Source: Actinomadura meyerae (lineage in GTDB: Bacteria > Actinomycetota > Actinomycetes > Streptosporangiales > Streptosporangiaceae). From it: a stretch of DNA of 64,000 nt. Under the pieces are notes generated by a model. The model saw only the letters and a program-made list of their open reading frames with translations. It was not told the origin of the DNA and did not search any database. How positions within the stretch are numbered: position 1 is the first letter of the stretch; each line of letters starts with the position of its first letter. A program made the position numbers and the translations under genes. Positions 49,908 through 58,633 of the stretch are shown here, in pieces. Location of the stretch: the NCBI RefSeq assembly GCF_900188445.1, contig NZ_FZOR01000040.1, positions 1 to 64,000 on the forward strand, written 5' to 3'.

Positions 49908-50567
49908 TCACCTGGGCCCGTCGAGCACCACCGCGTCCCTGACCAGACGCGGATCCCGCGCGTCCACCCAGGTGAGCCCACCCCGCTCCAGCGCCGGCCG
50001 AGTCCACGTTTCCTCGGTGCCGTTCGGGAGAATCAGCGCACGTCCCTGTTCGAGCGCGGCAGCGATCTCGGCCAGCCAGTCGGGCAGCGGCCACCCATCC
50101 GAGTGGTACGGATAGGGATTGTCTCCCTCATCTGCTGACCAGGTACCGAGATTGCCGTAGGAGGGTACGTCCTTGCGGGCGTCGATGTGCCAACCCGACC
50201 AGGTGTCCCCGGCCGTCCGCGCAAACGGCAGAATTCCTGGCTCGTGCTCCCAGTGCCGGGTGTGCAACCGGTACTCAGCGGCAAGCTCGTCGAGTGGCAG
50301 AACCGCCTTGGCATTCGGGAGGATCCCGGCGATCCGGCCCGCGCCGGACGGCGCCCGGTTTTCGTCCACCCCGTCATGGATGCGATACCAGGCCGCCAGC
50401 GTGGCGGGAAGTTCCACGCCCATGGCCGCCTCCGCGGCGGCGATGTCAGCGCCACCGGCCGGCGGGCGCAGCAACGCGGCAGAGGCCGGGGCGTGCGCCT
50501 GCAGCCAGGCTTCGATCCGCCCCCAGGCCGCCACCAGAAGCTCCACCCCATCAGCATCAGTACTCAT
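49908..50567 (-). CDS. SMI1/KNR4 (SUKH) family protein
   Basis: A 219-residue SUKH protein of the Smi1/Knr4 type: opening helix VAAWGRIEAWLQAHAP, then DIAAAEAAMGVELPATLAAWYRIHDGVD (the LP-x-x-L-x-x-W/Y-x-x-H-x-G motif), and later LPFARTAGDTWSGWHIDAR and WLAEIAAALEQGRAL. In bacteria such proteins are often immunity factors or stress-related; no toxin is seen nearby. Confidence 0.87.
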   Translation of the reverse strand: MSTDADGVELLVAAWGRIEAWLQAHAPASAALLRPPAGGADIAAAEAAMGVELPATLAAWYRIHDGVDENRAPSGAGRIAGILPNAKAVLPLDELAAEYRLHTRHWEHEPGILPFARTAGDTWSGWHIDARKDVPSYGNLGTWSADEGDNPYPYHSDGWPLPDWLAEIAAALEQGRALILPNGTEETWTRPALERGGLTWVDARDPRLVRDAVVLDGPR

Positions 50568-50825
50568 ACGCTGATGCTAAAGAGTGCCAAGTCTGAGGAG
50601 TTGGCGCGGTTGCGCGCTGAGAACAGGGGCGGACGGCTCAGCTCGCTGACGAACGGCCGCGACTGACCTTCAGCTATTGGGGTTCACCCGTCTGGACCGA
50701 GGCGTCGGAGTAGAACGCAGCGTTGTGTGCGCTCGAGCCAGCCCCTTCTCAGGCAACGTTGCCCGGGTGTTGCGCCGGCGCATGTAGCCGGCGATCGCGG
50801 TGCCCTGTTTCGGGGGGTGTGCTGG

Positions 50826-52256
50826 TCAGTGCTCGGCGGGGTCGGGCGGGAGGATCCGGCACAGCGCTTCGATGGCCTGCGCGTAGCCGTGGTCGGGAGG
50901 GGTGGCGTAGCCGACGACCAGTCCGTCCCTGGCGGGCATGGTGGCGTTGGGGTGGCGGAAGTCGGCGAGCCCGTCCAGGGCGACGGAATGCCAGGTGGCG
51001 GCCTTGACGGTGGAGCGTTCCGTCCGGGGCGGCAGACTCAGGACCGCGTGCAGCCCGGCGGCGATGCCGGTGGGCGCGATGTGCGGGGCCCGGGCGTCGA
51101 GGGCGGCGACGAGCCGGTCGCGGCGAGCGCGGTAGCGCTGGCGCATGCGGCGGACGTGCCGGTCGTAGTGCCCCGAGTCGATGAGGTCGGCGAGGGTGAG
51201 CTGGTCGGTCACGCCGGCCCATGCCTCCCGCTCTCCCTTGGCGGCCAGGACGGCCGGGACGAGGTGCTCGGGCAGCACCATCCAGCCCAGCCGCACCGCC
51301 GGTGACAGGCTCTTGCTGACCGAGCCGATGTAGACGACCCGTTCGGGGTCGAGGCCCTGGACGGCGCCGACCGGTTCGCGGTCGTAGCGGAACTCGCCGT
51401 CGTAGTCGTCCTCCAGGATCACCCCTCCGCAGGTCCGGGCCCAGTCCAGCGCGGTCACGCGCCGCTCGGGGTGCAGCGGCCCCCCGGTCGGGAACTGGTG
51501 CGCCGGGGTGAGCAGGGCCGCCCGCACCCCCTTGAGGTCCGCCAGCTCGGCGGTCCGGGCACCGTGCGCGTCCAGGGTGAGCGGGACGGTCCGGACGGAG
51601 GCGGCGGCCAGGATCGACCGGTGGAAGGCGAGCCCGTACGACTCCGCGGCCAGTGGGCCGCGCAGGACCCGGCCGCCGAAGAGCAGCCGCAGAGCATGGG
51701 CGAACCCGGAGCACACCACGATCCGGTCCGGTGCGGTCCGGACGCCGCGGGCGCGCGCCAGGTACTCGGTGAGCGCGCGGCGCAGTTCGGGGCGGCCCCG
51801 CGGATCGCCCGGGCCGAAGGCTTCGTTCGGTGCGGCGTTCAACGCGCGGCGGGCGGCGGACAGCCAAGCGGAACGCGGGAACGCGGAGGCGTCCGGCTGC
51901 CCCTGCCGCAGGTCGTGCGCCGGCGGTGCGGGGCGGGCCGGTGTCCGCTTCGGCACCCGCGGGGAGCGGACGGGTTCGGTGCGGGGCGCGACGCGGGTGC
52001 CCGAGCCCTGCTGGGCGATCAGCCATCCCTCGGCGACCAGTTCGGCGTAGGCGCCGGCGACGGTGTTGCGGGCCAGTCCGAGGTCGGCGGCCAGAGACCG
52101 GTACGGGGGCAGCCGGGTGCCCGGGGCCAGGCGTCCGTCCCGCACGGCCTCGCGCAGCGCGTTGCTGAGGACGGCGCGGCGGCTGCCCGGGCCGGACAGG
52201 TCCAGATGCAGGTCACTGCCGAGCCGTTCCGCCGGATTGACCCAAGATTCCGCCAC
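50826..52256 (-). CDS. MocR-type (GntR-aminotransferase) PLP-dependent regulator, PdxR-like
   Basis: A 476-residue fusion regulator. Residues about 20-90 are a GntR winged helix (LSNALREAVRDGRLAPGTRLPPYRSLAADLGLARNTVAGAYAELVAEGWL). Residues about 115-470 are a class I aminotransferase-like domain, with YDGEFRYDREPVG and the PLP lysine in SVSKSLSPAVRLGW. MocR proteins sense PLP or amino-compound adducts. GTG 52256 is supported by AAGGTG upstream. It is divergent from the AhpD-like gene, the normal arrangement for a target gene, and the palindrome at 52265-52278 lies between them. Confidence 0.92.
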   Translation of the reverse strand: MAESWVNPAERLGSDLHLDLSGPGSRRAVLSNALREAVRDGRLAPGTRLPPYRSLAADLGLARNTVAGAYAELVAEGWLIAQQGSGTRVAPRTEPVRSPRVPKRTPARPAPPAHDLRQGQPDASAFPRSAWLSAARRALNAAPNEAFGPGDPRGRPELRRALTEYLARARGVRTAPDRIVVCSGFAHALRLLFGGRVLRGPLAAESYGLAFHRSILAAASVRTVPLTLDAHGARTAELADLKGVRAALLTPAHQFPTGGPLHPERRVTALDWARTCGGVILEDDYDGEFRYDREPVGAVQGLDPERVVYIGSVSKSLSPAVRLGWMVLPEHLVPAVLAAKGEREAWAGVTDQLTLADLIDSGHYDRHVRRMRQRYRARRDRLVAALDARAPHIAPTGIAAGLHAVLSLPPRTERSTVKAATWHSVALDGLADFRHPNATMPARDGLVVGYATPPDHGYAQAIEALCRILPPDPAEH

Positions 52257-52264
52257 GGAAATGC

Positions 52265-52278
52265 ACCTTATCGAAGGT
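52265..52278. promoter_or_regulatory. candidate MocR operator palindrome
   Basis: ACCTT-ATCG-AAGGT, a perfect 5+5 palindrome in the divergent gap. It overlaps the ribosome site of the MocR gene and the -35 position for the AhpD-like gene, whose -10 may be TAGCGT at 52292-52297. Confidence 0.45.
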
Positions 52279-52304
52279 CTTCCGGGGCCCTTAGCGTGCT
52301 GGTC

Positions 52305-52790
52305 ATGACGCACGAGAACATCACCGTCCCCGCTGCCCGGGTCAACTTCGCCAAGGCCGCCCCCAAGGCGTTCAAGGCTCTGATCGGTTTCGACGCCGCG
52401 GCGCGCGAGGGCCTGGACCCCGCACTGGTCGAACTGGTCCAGATCCGCGCCTCGCAGCTCAACGGGTGCGCCTACTGCCTGCACATGCACACCTCCGACG
52501 CCCGCAAGGCCGACGAGAGCGAGGAGCGGCTCCACATGATCGCCGTCTGGCGCGAGGCGGCGGGCTTCTTCACCGACCGTGAGCGGGCGGCGCTCGACCT
52601 CACCGAGGCCGTCACCCTGGTCTCGCGGGACGGCGTCCCCGACGCGGTCTACGCCCGCGCCGCCGAGCTGTTCGGGGAGGACGAGCTGGCGCGGCTGCTG
52701 GCCCTGACCTTCACGATCAACACCTGGAACCGCATCGCCATCAGCACCGCGAAGGTGCCGGGCACCGACGAGCGGGCGCCCCGCCCGTGA
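52305..52790 (+). CDS. carboxymuconolactone decarboxylase/AhpD-like protein
   Basis: A 161-residue AhpD-fold alkylhydroperoxidase-like protein. The active site QLNGCAYCLHMHTSDARKADE has C55, C58 and H62 (CxxCxxxH), and LFGEDELARLLALTFTINTWNRIAI is the usual C-terminal helix. Probably a thiol-based peroxidase rather than a decarboxylase. There is no ribosome site upstream of ATG 52305, and TAGCGT at 52292-52297 would start transcription at the ATG, suggesting a leaderless mRNA. Likely the target of the divergent MocR regulator. Confidence 0.9.
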   Translation: MTHENITVPAARVNFAKAAPKAFKALIGFDAAAREGLDPALVELVQIRASQLNGCAYCLHMHTSDARKADESEERLHMIAVWREAAGFFTDRERAALDLTEAVTLVSRDGVPDAVYARAAELFGEDELARLLALTFTINTWNRIAISTAKVPGTDERAPRP

Positions 52791-52935
52791 CCGCCGCCGC
52801 GACGCGCGAACACCGGCCATCGCCTCCTCTGACAGTGCCGGTCCGGACGTCCGGACCGATCCGCACGCCCCTGACTCGGACGCCGGGCCGCCTCCGCGCC
52901 CGCCGTCCTCCCCTCTGATGAAAGGTGTCCTCCCC

Positions 52936-54393
52936 ATGGCAGACGACCGGAACGGACCGGCGCGGTTCCGCCGGCCGGCCGCGGCGCTGGCGCTGCTGGC
53001 CTTCGCCCAGCTGATCATTTCCCTGGACTACAACATCGTGTACGTGGCACTGCCGGAGATCGGCTCCGAGCTGGGCTTCTCGGCGCAGACCCTGCAATGG
53101 GTGATCAGCGCCTACGCGGTGGCGTTCGGCGGGTTCCTGCTGCTGGGCGGCCGCGCGGTGGACCTGTTCGGCCCGCGCCGCATCTTCATGGCCGGGCTCG
53201 CGCTGTACGCGGTGTCATCCCTGGCGGGCGGGCTGGCCGGCTCCCCGGTACCGCTGGTGGCGGCCCGGGCGGTGCAGGGCCTGGGCGGGGCGCTGCTGTT
53301 CCCCGCCACGCTGACGCTGGTGTCCACCGGGTTCGCCGAAGGACGCGAACGCAACCGGGCGTTCGCGGTGTGGGGCACCGCCGGCGGCAGCGGCATGATC
53401 CTGGGTTCGCTGCTCGGCGGCGTGCTCACCCAGGCGTTCGGCTGGGCCGCGGTGTTCTACGTCAACGTGCCGCTGGCCGTCGCCGCGGCGCTGCTGGCCC
53501 TGCCGCTGATCCCGCGCGACGCCGTCCGGCGGGCGGGCCGCCGGTTCGACGTGGCCGGCGCGCTGACCGCGACGGCCGGGACGACGCTGGTGGTGTTCAC
53601 GCTGGTGCAGGGGCCCGAGTCCGGCTGGGGCGCGCCGTCCGTGGTGGGCGCGGCGGGCCTCGGCGCGGTGCTGCTGGCGGCGTTCGTCGCGATCGAGGCT
53701 CGCAGCGCCGACCCGCTGCTGCCGCTGCGGCTGCTGCGCGGCCGCGACCTGTCCACCGGCGCGCTGGTCACGTTCCTGTACATGGCCACTTTCGGCACCC
53801 TGCTGTACTTCCTGACCGTCTACTTCCAGGTCGTACGCGGGTACGACGCGCTGCGCACCGGGCTGGCCTTCCTGGTCCCGATGGCCGCGATCGTCGCCGG
53901 GTCCCAGCTCGCCGGGCGGCTGGCGACGGCCCGCGGCCCGCGCACCGCGATGCTCGCGAGCCTGGCCGTCGGCGGCGCCGGCACCCTCGTCCTCGGCGCG
54001 AGCCTCGGCACCGGTGGCTCGTACCTGAGCCTGCTGCCCGGCCTGATCGTGCTGGGCGTCGGGCAGGGCGCGGGCTACACCCTGATGTTCGGGGCGGCCA
54101 CCGCCGCCACCCCGGCCCACCAGCAGGGCATCGCCTCCGCGGTGGCCTCCACCACCCAGCAGATCGGTGGTGCCGTCGGCCTGGCCTTCCTGGTCGCCAT
54201 CGCCAACGCCCCCACCGCGGACGTGACCGGGCCCGCCCTGCGCGCGGCCACCGCCGACGGGCTGCGCACCGCGGTGTTCGCCGCGGCCGCCGGGATGGCC
54301 CTCACCGCCCTGGCCGCCCTCGGATTCACCCGCCGCCCGCGGCCGAACCCGACGCGGACGACTGACGACACGGTCGAGCGCGTCGCCGCCTGA
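52936..54393 (+). CDS. MFS transporter, DHA2 (EmrB/QacA) drug-efflux type
   Basis: A 485-residue transporter, long enough for 14 helices. Motifs are LDYNIVYVALPEIGSELGF after the first helix, LGGRAVDLFGPRRIFMAG (motif A between helices 2 and 3) and RAVQGLGGALLFPATLTLVS (motif B/C region). It should export drugs or metabolites by proton antiport. I chose ATG 52936 with AAAGG upstream; ATG 52918 is in frame without one. It could protect against the product of the biosynthetic cluster that begins downstream (inference). Confidence 0.92.
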   Translation: MADDRNGPARFRRPAAALALLAFAQLIISLDYNIVYVALPEIGSELGFSAQTLQWVISAYAVAFGGFLLLGGRAVDLFGPRRIFMAGLALYAVSSLAGGLAGSPVPLVAARAVQGLGGALLFPATLTLVSTGFAEGRERNRAFAVWGTAGGSGMILGSLLGGVLTQAFGWAAVFYVNVPLAVAAALLALPLIPRDAVRRAGRRFDVAGALTATAGTTLVVFTLVQGPESGWGAPSVVGAAGLGAVLLAAFVAIEARSADPLLPLRLLRGRDLSTGALVTFLYMATFGTLLYFLTVYFQVVRGYDALRTGLAFLVPMAAIVAGSQLAGRLATARGPRTAMLASLAVGGAGTLVLGASLGTGGSYLSLLPGLIVLGVGQGAGYTLMFGAATAATPAHQQGIASAVASTTQQIGGAVGLAFLVAIANAPTADVTGPALRAATADGLRTAVFAAAAGMALTALAALGFTRRPRPNPTRTTDDTVERVAA

Positions 54394-54428
54394 TCCCGTT
54401 CCGCCGGATCCCCGGAGAGAAGGGCGGG

Positions 54429-54938
54429 TCAGGCCGGGAAGGCGCAGGTGCCGTAGCGGCCCTGGTAGAACACGAGGGGAGCGGTGGTGGAGGCGATCTC
54501 CATGTGCCGGACGAGGGCCACCGCGATCTCGTGGTCGCCGGCCGGGTGGAGGTCCCGGATCTCGCACTCCAGCCAGGCGAGCGTCCCGTCCAGGACGGGC
54601 AGCCCGGACGGCGACGGGGTCCAGGGCACCCCGGCGAACTTGTCCCTGCCGGACGCGCTCAGCCGCCAGGAGGTCGCCTGCTGGTGCTCGGCCAGGATGT
54701 TGACGCAGATCCGGCCGTCCTGGCGGAGGTGGGGCCAGGTCCGGCTGGAGTGGGCGGCGCAGACCGACACCAGCGGCGGGTCCAGGGACACCGAGCTGAA
54801 CGCGTTGACGATCATGCCGGTCGGCGAGCCCTCGACCAGGCCGGTCACCGCCGTGACGCCCGTCGCGAAGTGCCCCAGGACCTTGCGGAAGGCGTCCCGC
54901 GCCGACGGTTCGGCGGGCTGGACGGGATGCGCCGTCAC
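54429..54938 (-). CDS. flavin reductase-like domain protein
   Basis: A 169-residue FMN-binding split-barrel protein: DAFRKVLGHFATGVTAVTGLVEG, TGMIVNAFSSVSLDPPLVSVCAAHSSRTWPHLR and ICVNILAEHQQATSWRLSASGRDKFAGVPW are the usual motifs of NAD(P)H:flavin reductases that serve two-component monooxygenases. The start GTG 54938 overlaps the stop of the FkbH-like gene. No flavin monooxygenase partner is visible in the window, so it may lie elsewhere in the cluster. Confidence 0.9.
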   Translation of the reverse strand: MTAHPVQPAEPSARDAFRKVLGHFATGVTAVTGLVEGSPTGMIVNAFSSVSLDPPLVSVCAAHSSRTWPHLRQDGRICVNILAEHQQATSWRLSASGRDKFAGVPWTPSPSGLPVLDGTLAWLECEIRDLHPAGDHEIAVALVRHMEIASTTAPLVFYQGRYGTCAFPA

Positions 54939-56836
54939 GAGCGGCCCCCGGCGAGCGGCGCGTCGAGGGGGAGTTCGTCCACCAGGGTGAGATGGGGCGG
55001 CGGCTCGGCGATCTCCGTGAGGTCGTGCCGGAACCGGTGGCCGCCGCCCGGTACCGGGGCGAACCCGTTCCGCCGGTAGAAGTCGGCGACCTTGCCGTTC
55101 TTCGCGGTCGGGCGGTATTCGCCGAGCACGGCGTCCGCGCCGGTCGCCGCCGCGTGCCGCAGGACGGCGAGCAGGCAGGCCCGCTCGATGCCCCGGGAGA
55201 ACACGCGGCAGCTCAGCAGGAAGTCGTCGATGTGCACGGCCGCGCCCTCGCGGCGGAGCAGGATCGCGCCGACGAGTCCGTTGTCGCCGAACCGGTCGGC
55301 GGAGTGGACGGCCAGCACGAGGGTTCCGGGCGCGGCGGTCAGGGCGGCGACGTCGGCGGGCTGGAGCCGCCGGGTCGTCAGGTTGAACTGGTTGGTCCGC
55401 AGGGTGAGCTGCGAGATCCGGGGGATCTGCGCCTCGGTGGCGGGGGCGATCCGGACGCGCACGTCCAGCTCGGCGAGGTAGTCCTGCACCGAGTCGAAGG
55501 AGTCGAGGAAGTCGCGGCGGGCGAGGTCGCCGCGGTAGCGGGCCGGACGGGCCCGGTCGTCGGCGGTGAGCCGCCGGGCGTCGAACCAGCCCCCCGCCAG
55601 CAGCCGGTCCGCGTGCTCGGCGGGTTCGTCGCCGAGCTGGACGACGGCCACGTCCGGCAGTTCGCGGCGGACCAGGCCGCACTCGAAGGCGCTGTCGTCG
55701 ACGAAGACGAGGGAGTCGACCGCGAGGTTGAGGTCGGCGGCGAGGTCCCTCAGGTTGTCGTGCTTGGGACGCCAGTTCGCGACCACCCGGACGAAGTCGT
55801 CCTCCCGCAGCGTCATCTCCGGGTGCTCGCGCAGCACGCCCGCCACCGGCTCGGCGTCGTTCTTGGTGACGGCGGCCAGCAGCACCCCCTGGGACGCGAG
55901 CTGCTTGACCGTCCGCTGGAAGGCGGTGAAGGCGCGGCCCCGGTATCCGGCCGCGACCTCGATCCCGTCGGCGCCGTCGTCGCCGAGGACCCCGCCCCAC
56001 AGCGTGCCGTCGAGATCGACCACCAGGCACTTGCGGGTGCGGCCGCGCAGGTTGCGCGCGAGCGCCGCGGCCTCGCCGGCGTAGCGGCCCAGCAGCTCGC
56101 CCGACAGCGCAAGGCCGGCGTAGACGCCGAGCCGCCGGTCGACGGCCGGGACGCCCTCCGCGATCAGCGGGTCGAGGTCGAGGGTGACGACTGACGGGTT
56201 CTCCTCCCCGAGCCGCAGCAGCGTGCCGTTGGCCGCACGCCAGACGGCTCCGAGCCGGGCCCTGGACCGGTGGTCGGTGAGCTGCGCGGTGTAGTGCGAG
56301 GGGAGCGGGAGCGTGTTGAGGACGAGCGTGCCCCGGGCGTTGGCCGAGTGCCCGGCGGCCAGCCTCCCGATCAGCTGGACCTTCTCCGCCAGCACCCGTT
56401 CGACGTCGTCCGGGGTCCACGGGAGCGGGGTCTCGTCGAAGACGACGGTCGGGTCCAGCACGCACAGGGTCAGGTCGGGATCGGCGGCGTACAGCGCGCT
56501 GCCGGGATCGCCCAGGTCGAGGACGTAGCCGCCGAAGCCGCCGACGTACGGGCGCAGCAGCAGCCCGTCCCGGGCCAGCCGGCCGGTGAGCTCGGGGATC
56601 AGCGGGTCCAGCGTGCCGTGCCCGACGACCGCCACGGTGACGGCGGGGACGTCCGGGTGCGCGGCCAGGATCTCGTCCGGGTCGAGCCGGGCGAGCACCA
56701 GACCGGCCCGGCGCAGCGCGTCGCGGTCGGCGCCGGCCAGCAGCCGGGGCACGGCGGAGTACTCGGCGACGAGACGTCCGGCCCGTGCCAGCGCCGCGAT
56801 GTCGGTGGGGGAACTCATCGCACTCGGGGAACTCAT
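54935..56836 (-). CDS. FkbH-like HAD-IIIC family protein
   Basis: A 633-residue three-part protein. Residues about 1-250 resemble the N-terminal SGNH-like domain of long FkbH homologues. Residues about 265-430 are the HAD domain with VVDLDGTLWGGVLGDDG (nucleophile Asp) and VFVDDSAFECGLVR. Residues about 470-600 look like a GNAT acyltransferase (LVGAILLRREGAAVHIDDFLLSCRVFSRGIERACLLAVL). FkbH proteins load a glyceryl unit from 1,3-bisphosphoglycerate onto a carrier protein for methoxymalonyl or glycerate extender units. No carrier protein is in view. Operon with the flavin reductase; the likely SARP sites lie upstream. Confidence 0.9.
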   Translation of the reverse strand: MSSPSAMSSPTDIAALARAGRLVAEYSAVPRLLAGADRDALRRAGLVLARLDPDEILAAHPDVPAVTVAVVGHGTLDPLIPELTGRLARDGLLLRPYVGGFGGYVLDLGDPGSALYAADPDLTLCVLDPTVVFDETPLPWTPDDVERVLAEKVQLIGRLAAGHSANARGTLVLNTLPLPSHYTAQLTDHRSRARLGAVWRAANGTLLRLGEENPSVVTLDLDPLIAEGVPAVDRRLGVYAGLALSGELLGRYAGEAAALARNLRGRTRKCLVVDLDGTLWGGVLGDDGADGIEVAAGYRGRAFTAFQRTVKQLASQGVLLAAVTKNDAEPVAGVLREHPEMTLREDDFVRVVANWRPKHDNLRDLAADLNLAVDSLVFVDDSAFECGLVRRELPDVAVVQLGDEPAEHADRLLAGGWFDARRLTADDRARPARYRGDLARRDFLDSFDSVQDYLAELDVRVRIAPATEAQIPRISQLTLRTNQFNLTTRRLQPADVAALTAAPGTLVLAVHSADRFGDNGLVGAILLRREGAAVHIDDFLLSCRVFSRGIERACLLAVLRHAAATGADAVLGEYRPTAKNGKVADFYRRNGFAPVPGGGHRFRHDLTEIAEPPPHLTLVDELPLDAPLAGGRS

Positions 56837-56876
56837 CGGGCTCTTTCCGGCTCGGGGAGGGGCGTCGCGACCATGC

Positions 56877-56916
56877 TGCGGACGGCGGCTAAAGCGGTGC
56901 TAACGGTGTTGGCGCG
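56877..56916. promoter_or_regulatory. candidate SARP box (11-base direct repeats)
   Basis: GCTAAAG at 56888 and GCTAACG at 56899 are spaced 11 bases apart; weaker copies TGCGGAC at 56877 and TGGCGCG at 56910 keep the register. Heptamer repeats with 11-base spacing are the known binding pattern of SARP regulators. It sits between the FkbH-like operon and the SARP gene. Confidence 0.45.
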
Positions 56917-57079
56917 GCCTCACCGGAGGAGCGCGGGGGCTTACGGGCTCATAAGTGCTTCCCGCAAGAGATACGTAGTTTCTCTGACGACGTGATCCTC
57001 CGCCCGTTGCGACGCTGGGAGACGCCCGTACGGCCTCGGCTATCGGAGCCGTGTGCCGAGCTCCCACTACGGAGGCGTC

Positions 57080-57850
57080 TTGAGATACGAGGTCCTGGGA
57101 TCCCTGCGTGTGGTCAAGGACGGGGAGATTGTGACGGTGAGTGCGAGGAAGGTGGAGATCGTGCTCGCCACGCTCCTCATCCGCGCCAACCAGGTGGTGT
57201 CGATCGAGCAGCTCAGCACCGAGATCTGGGGCGAGCATCCGCCCCAGCGGGCGACGGCGGCCCTGTACGTCTACATCTCGCAGTTACGCAAGCTGCTGTC
57301 GCCCGCCACGGGCGGGCCCGGGCCGATCATCACCCGGGCCCCCGGCTACCTGCTGCGGTTTGACCGCGACGAGCTCGACCTCGCCGTCTTCGAGTCGCTG
57401 GTGGCGCGCGGCCGCGAGTTCATGCGGGAGCAGCGCTACGAGGCGGCCCGGGCGGAGTTCGAACGGGCGCTGGCGATGTGGCGCGGTCCGGTGCTGAGCG
57501 ACCTGCGGGAGGGGCCGATCATCAACGGCTTCGCGTTCTGGCTGGAGGAGATCCGGCTGGAGTGCAACGAGATGCTGGTGGAGGCCAAGCTGCGGCTGGG
57601 CCGGCACCGGGAGCTGGTCAGCGTGCTGCGCCAGCTCACCGCGGAGCATCCCCTGCACGAGGCCTTCTACCGGCAGCTCATGCTGGCGCTGGACCACTCC
57701 GAGCGGCGGGCCGACGCGCTGGACGTCTACGCGAAGGCGCGCGCGACGCTCCAGCGGGAGCTGGGCCTGGAGCCGGGGCCCCACCTGCGCGAGCTGTGGC
57801 GGTCCATCCAGCGGTCCGGAGAGGTGCACGAGTACCGGGAGGCCGGATGA
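57080..57850 (+). CDS. SARP family transcriptional activator
   Basis: A 256-residue small SARP: winged-helix trans_reg_C domain at about residues 5-90 (LRVVKDGEIVTVSARKVEIVLATLLIRANQVVS, LYVYISQLRKLL, IITRAPGYLL) and the BTAD domain at about 95-245 (DLAVFESLVARGREFMREQRYEAARAEFERALAMWRG, then HERHRELV-like helices and LGLEPGPHLRELW). I chose TTG 57080 because TACGGAGG lies just upstream and SARPs usually begin at RYEVLG; GTG 57053 is in frame with a poor site. It is probably the pathway-specific activator of the cluster, and it overlaps the thioesterase gene. Confidence 0.92.
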   Translation: MRYEVLGSLRVVKDGEIVTVSARKVEIVLATLLIRANQVVSIEQLSTEIWGEHPPQRATAALYVYISQLRKLLSPATGGPGPIITRAPGYLLRFDRDELDLAVFESLVARGREFMREQRYEAARAEFERALAMWRGPVLSDLREGPIINGFAFWLEEIRLECNEMLVEAKLRLGRHRELVSVLRQLTAEHPLHEAFYRQLMLALDHSERRADALDVYAKARATLQRELGLEPGPHLRELWRSIQRSGEVHEYREAG

Positions 57851-58596
57851 GCGCCGCCGACCGGTGGCTGCGCCGCTTCCACCCCGCACCGGACGCCCGG
57901 GTGCGGCTGGTGTGCTTCCCGCACGCCGGCGGCTCGGCGTCCGCCTTCCACTGGCTCTCCGAGCGGCTGGCCCCGCAGGTGGAGGTGCTGGCCGTCCAGT
58001 ACCCGGGGCGGCAGGACCGGCGGCACGAGCCGCTCGTCGACGACGTGCTGGCCCTCGCCCGGTCGGCCTACGAGACCGTGGCGGGCCTGGGCGGCGAGCC
58101 GCCCGCGCTGTTCGGGCACAGCATGGGCGCGACCCTGGCGTACGAGGTCGCGCGGCTGCTGGAGCACGAGGCGGGGGTCCGGCCCCGGGCCCTGTTCGTG
58201 TCGGGGCGGCGCGCCCCGTCCCGGATCCGCCCGGAGCGGGTGCGGTTCGGCGACGACGAGGCGCTGGTGGCGGAGCTGAACCGGCTCAGCGGCACCGACC
58301 TGCGGGTGCTGGGGGACGAGGAGATGCGCCGGCTCGTCCTGCCGGTGGTGCGCGCGGACTACACCGCGATCGAACGCTACCGGCGGCCGCCGGGCCCCGA
58401 CCCCACCTGCCCGCTCTGGGTCCTCGCCGGGGACGCCGACCCGCTGACGACCCTGGACGAGGCCGGGGACTGGGAGCGGCACACCACCGCCGGCGCGACC
58501 CTGCGGGTGTTCCCCGGCGGCCACTTCTTCATCGACCGCCACCAGCGCGAGATCGGGGACCTGGTCGCCGGCGCGCTGACCGTCCGCACCGGCTGA
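57847..58596 (+). CDS. type II thioesterase
   Basis: A 249-residue alpha/beta hydrolase of the editing thioesterase group found with polyketide and non-ribosomal peptide synthases. Motifs: VRLVCFPHAGGSASAF near the start, LFGHSMGATLAYEVARLLE with Ser92, and the His in VFPGGHFFID near residue 231. It removes wrong acyl groups from carrier proteins. ATG 57847 overlaps the SARP stop. Its presence argues for a PKS or NRPS outside this window. Confidence 0.92.
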   Translation: MSAADRWLRRFHPAPDARVRLVCFPHAGGSASAFHWLSERLAPQVEVLAVQYPGRQDRRHEPLVDDVLALARSAYETVAGLGGEPPALFGHSMGATLAYEVARLLEHEAGVRPRALFVSGRRAPSRIRPERVRFGDDEALVAELNRLSGTDLRVLGDEEMRRLVLPVVRADYTAIERYRRPPGPDPTCPLWVLAGDADPLTTLDEAGDWERHTTAGATLRVFPGGHFFIDRHQREIGDLVAGALTVRTG

Positions 58597-58612
58597 ACCG
58601 ACGCCCCCGCCG

Positions 58613-58633
58613 GCCCGTCACCAGGTGACGGGC
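58613..58633. terminator. compact hairpin between convergent genes
   Basis: A perfect 9-base-pair stem (GCCCGTCAC with its complement) and 3-base loop between the thioesterase and the convergent P450 gene, overlapping the P450 stop region. Confidence 0.55.

Noticed and set aside
50690..50825. Possible transposase remnant on the minus strand (IAGYMRRRNTRATLP-like)
   Set aside because: Too short and without inverted repeats or a target duplication; the resemblance to a transposase C-terminus is not strong enough to call.
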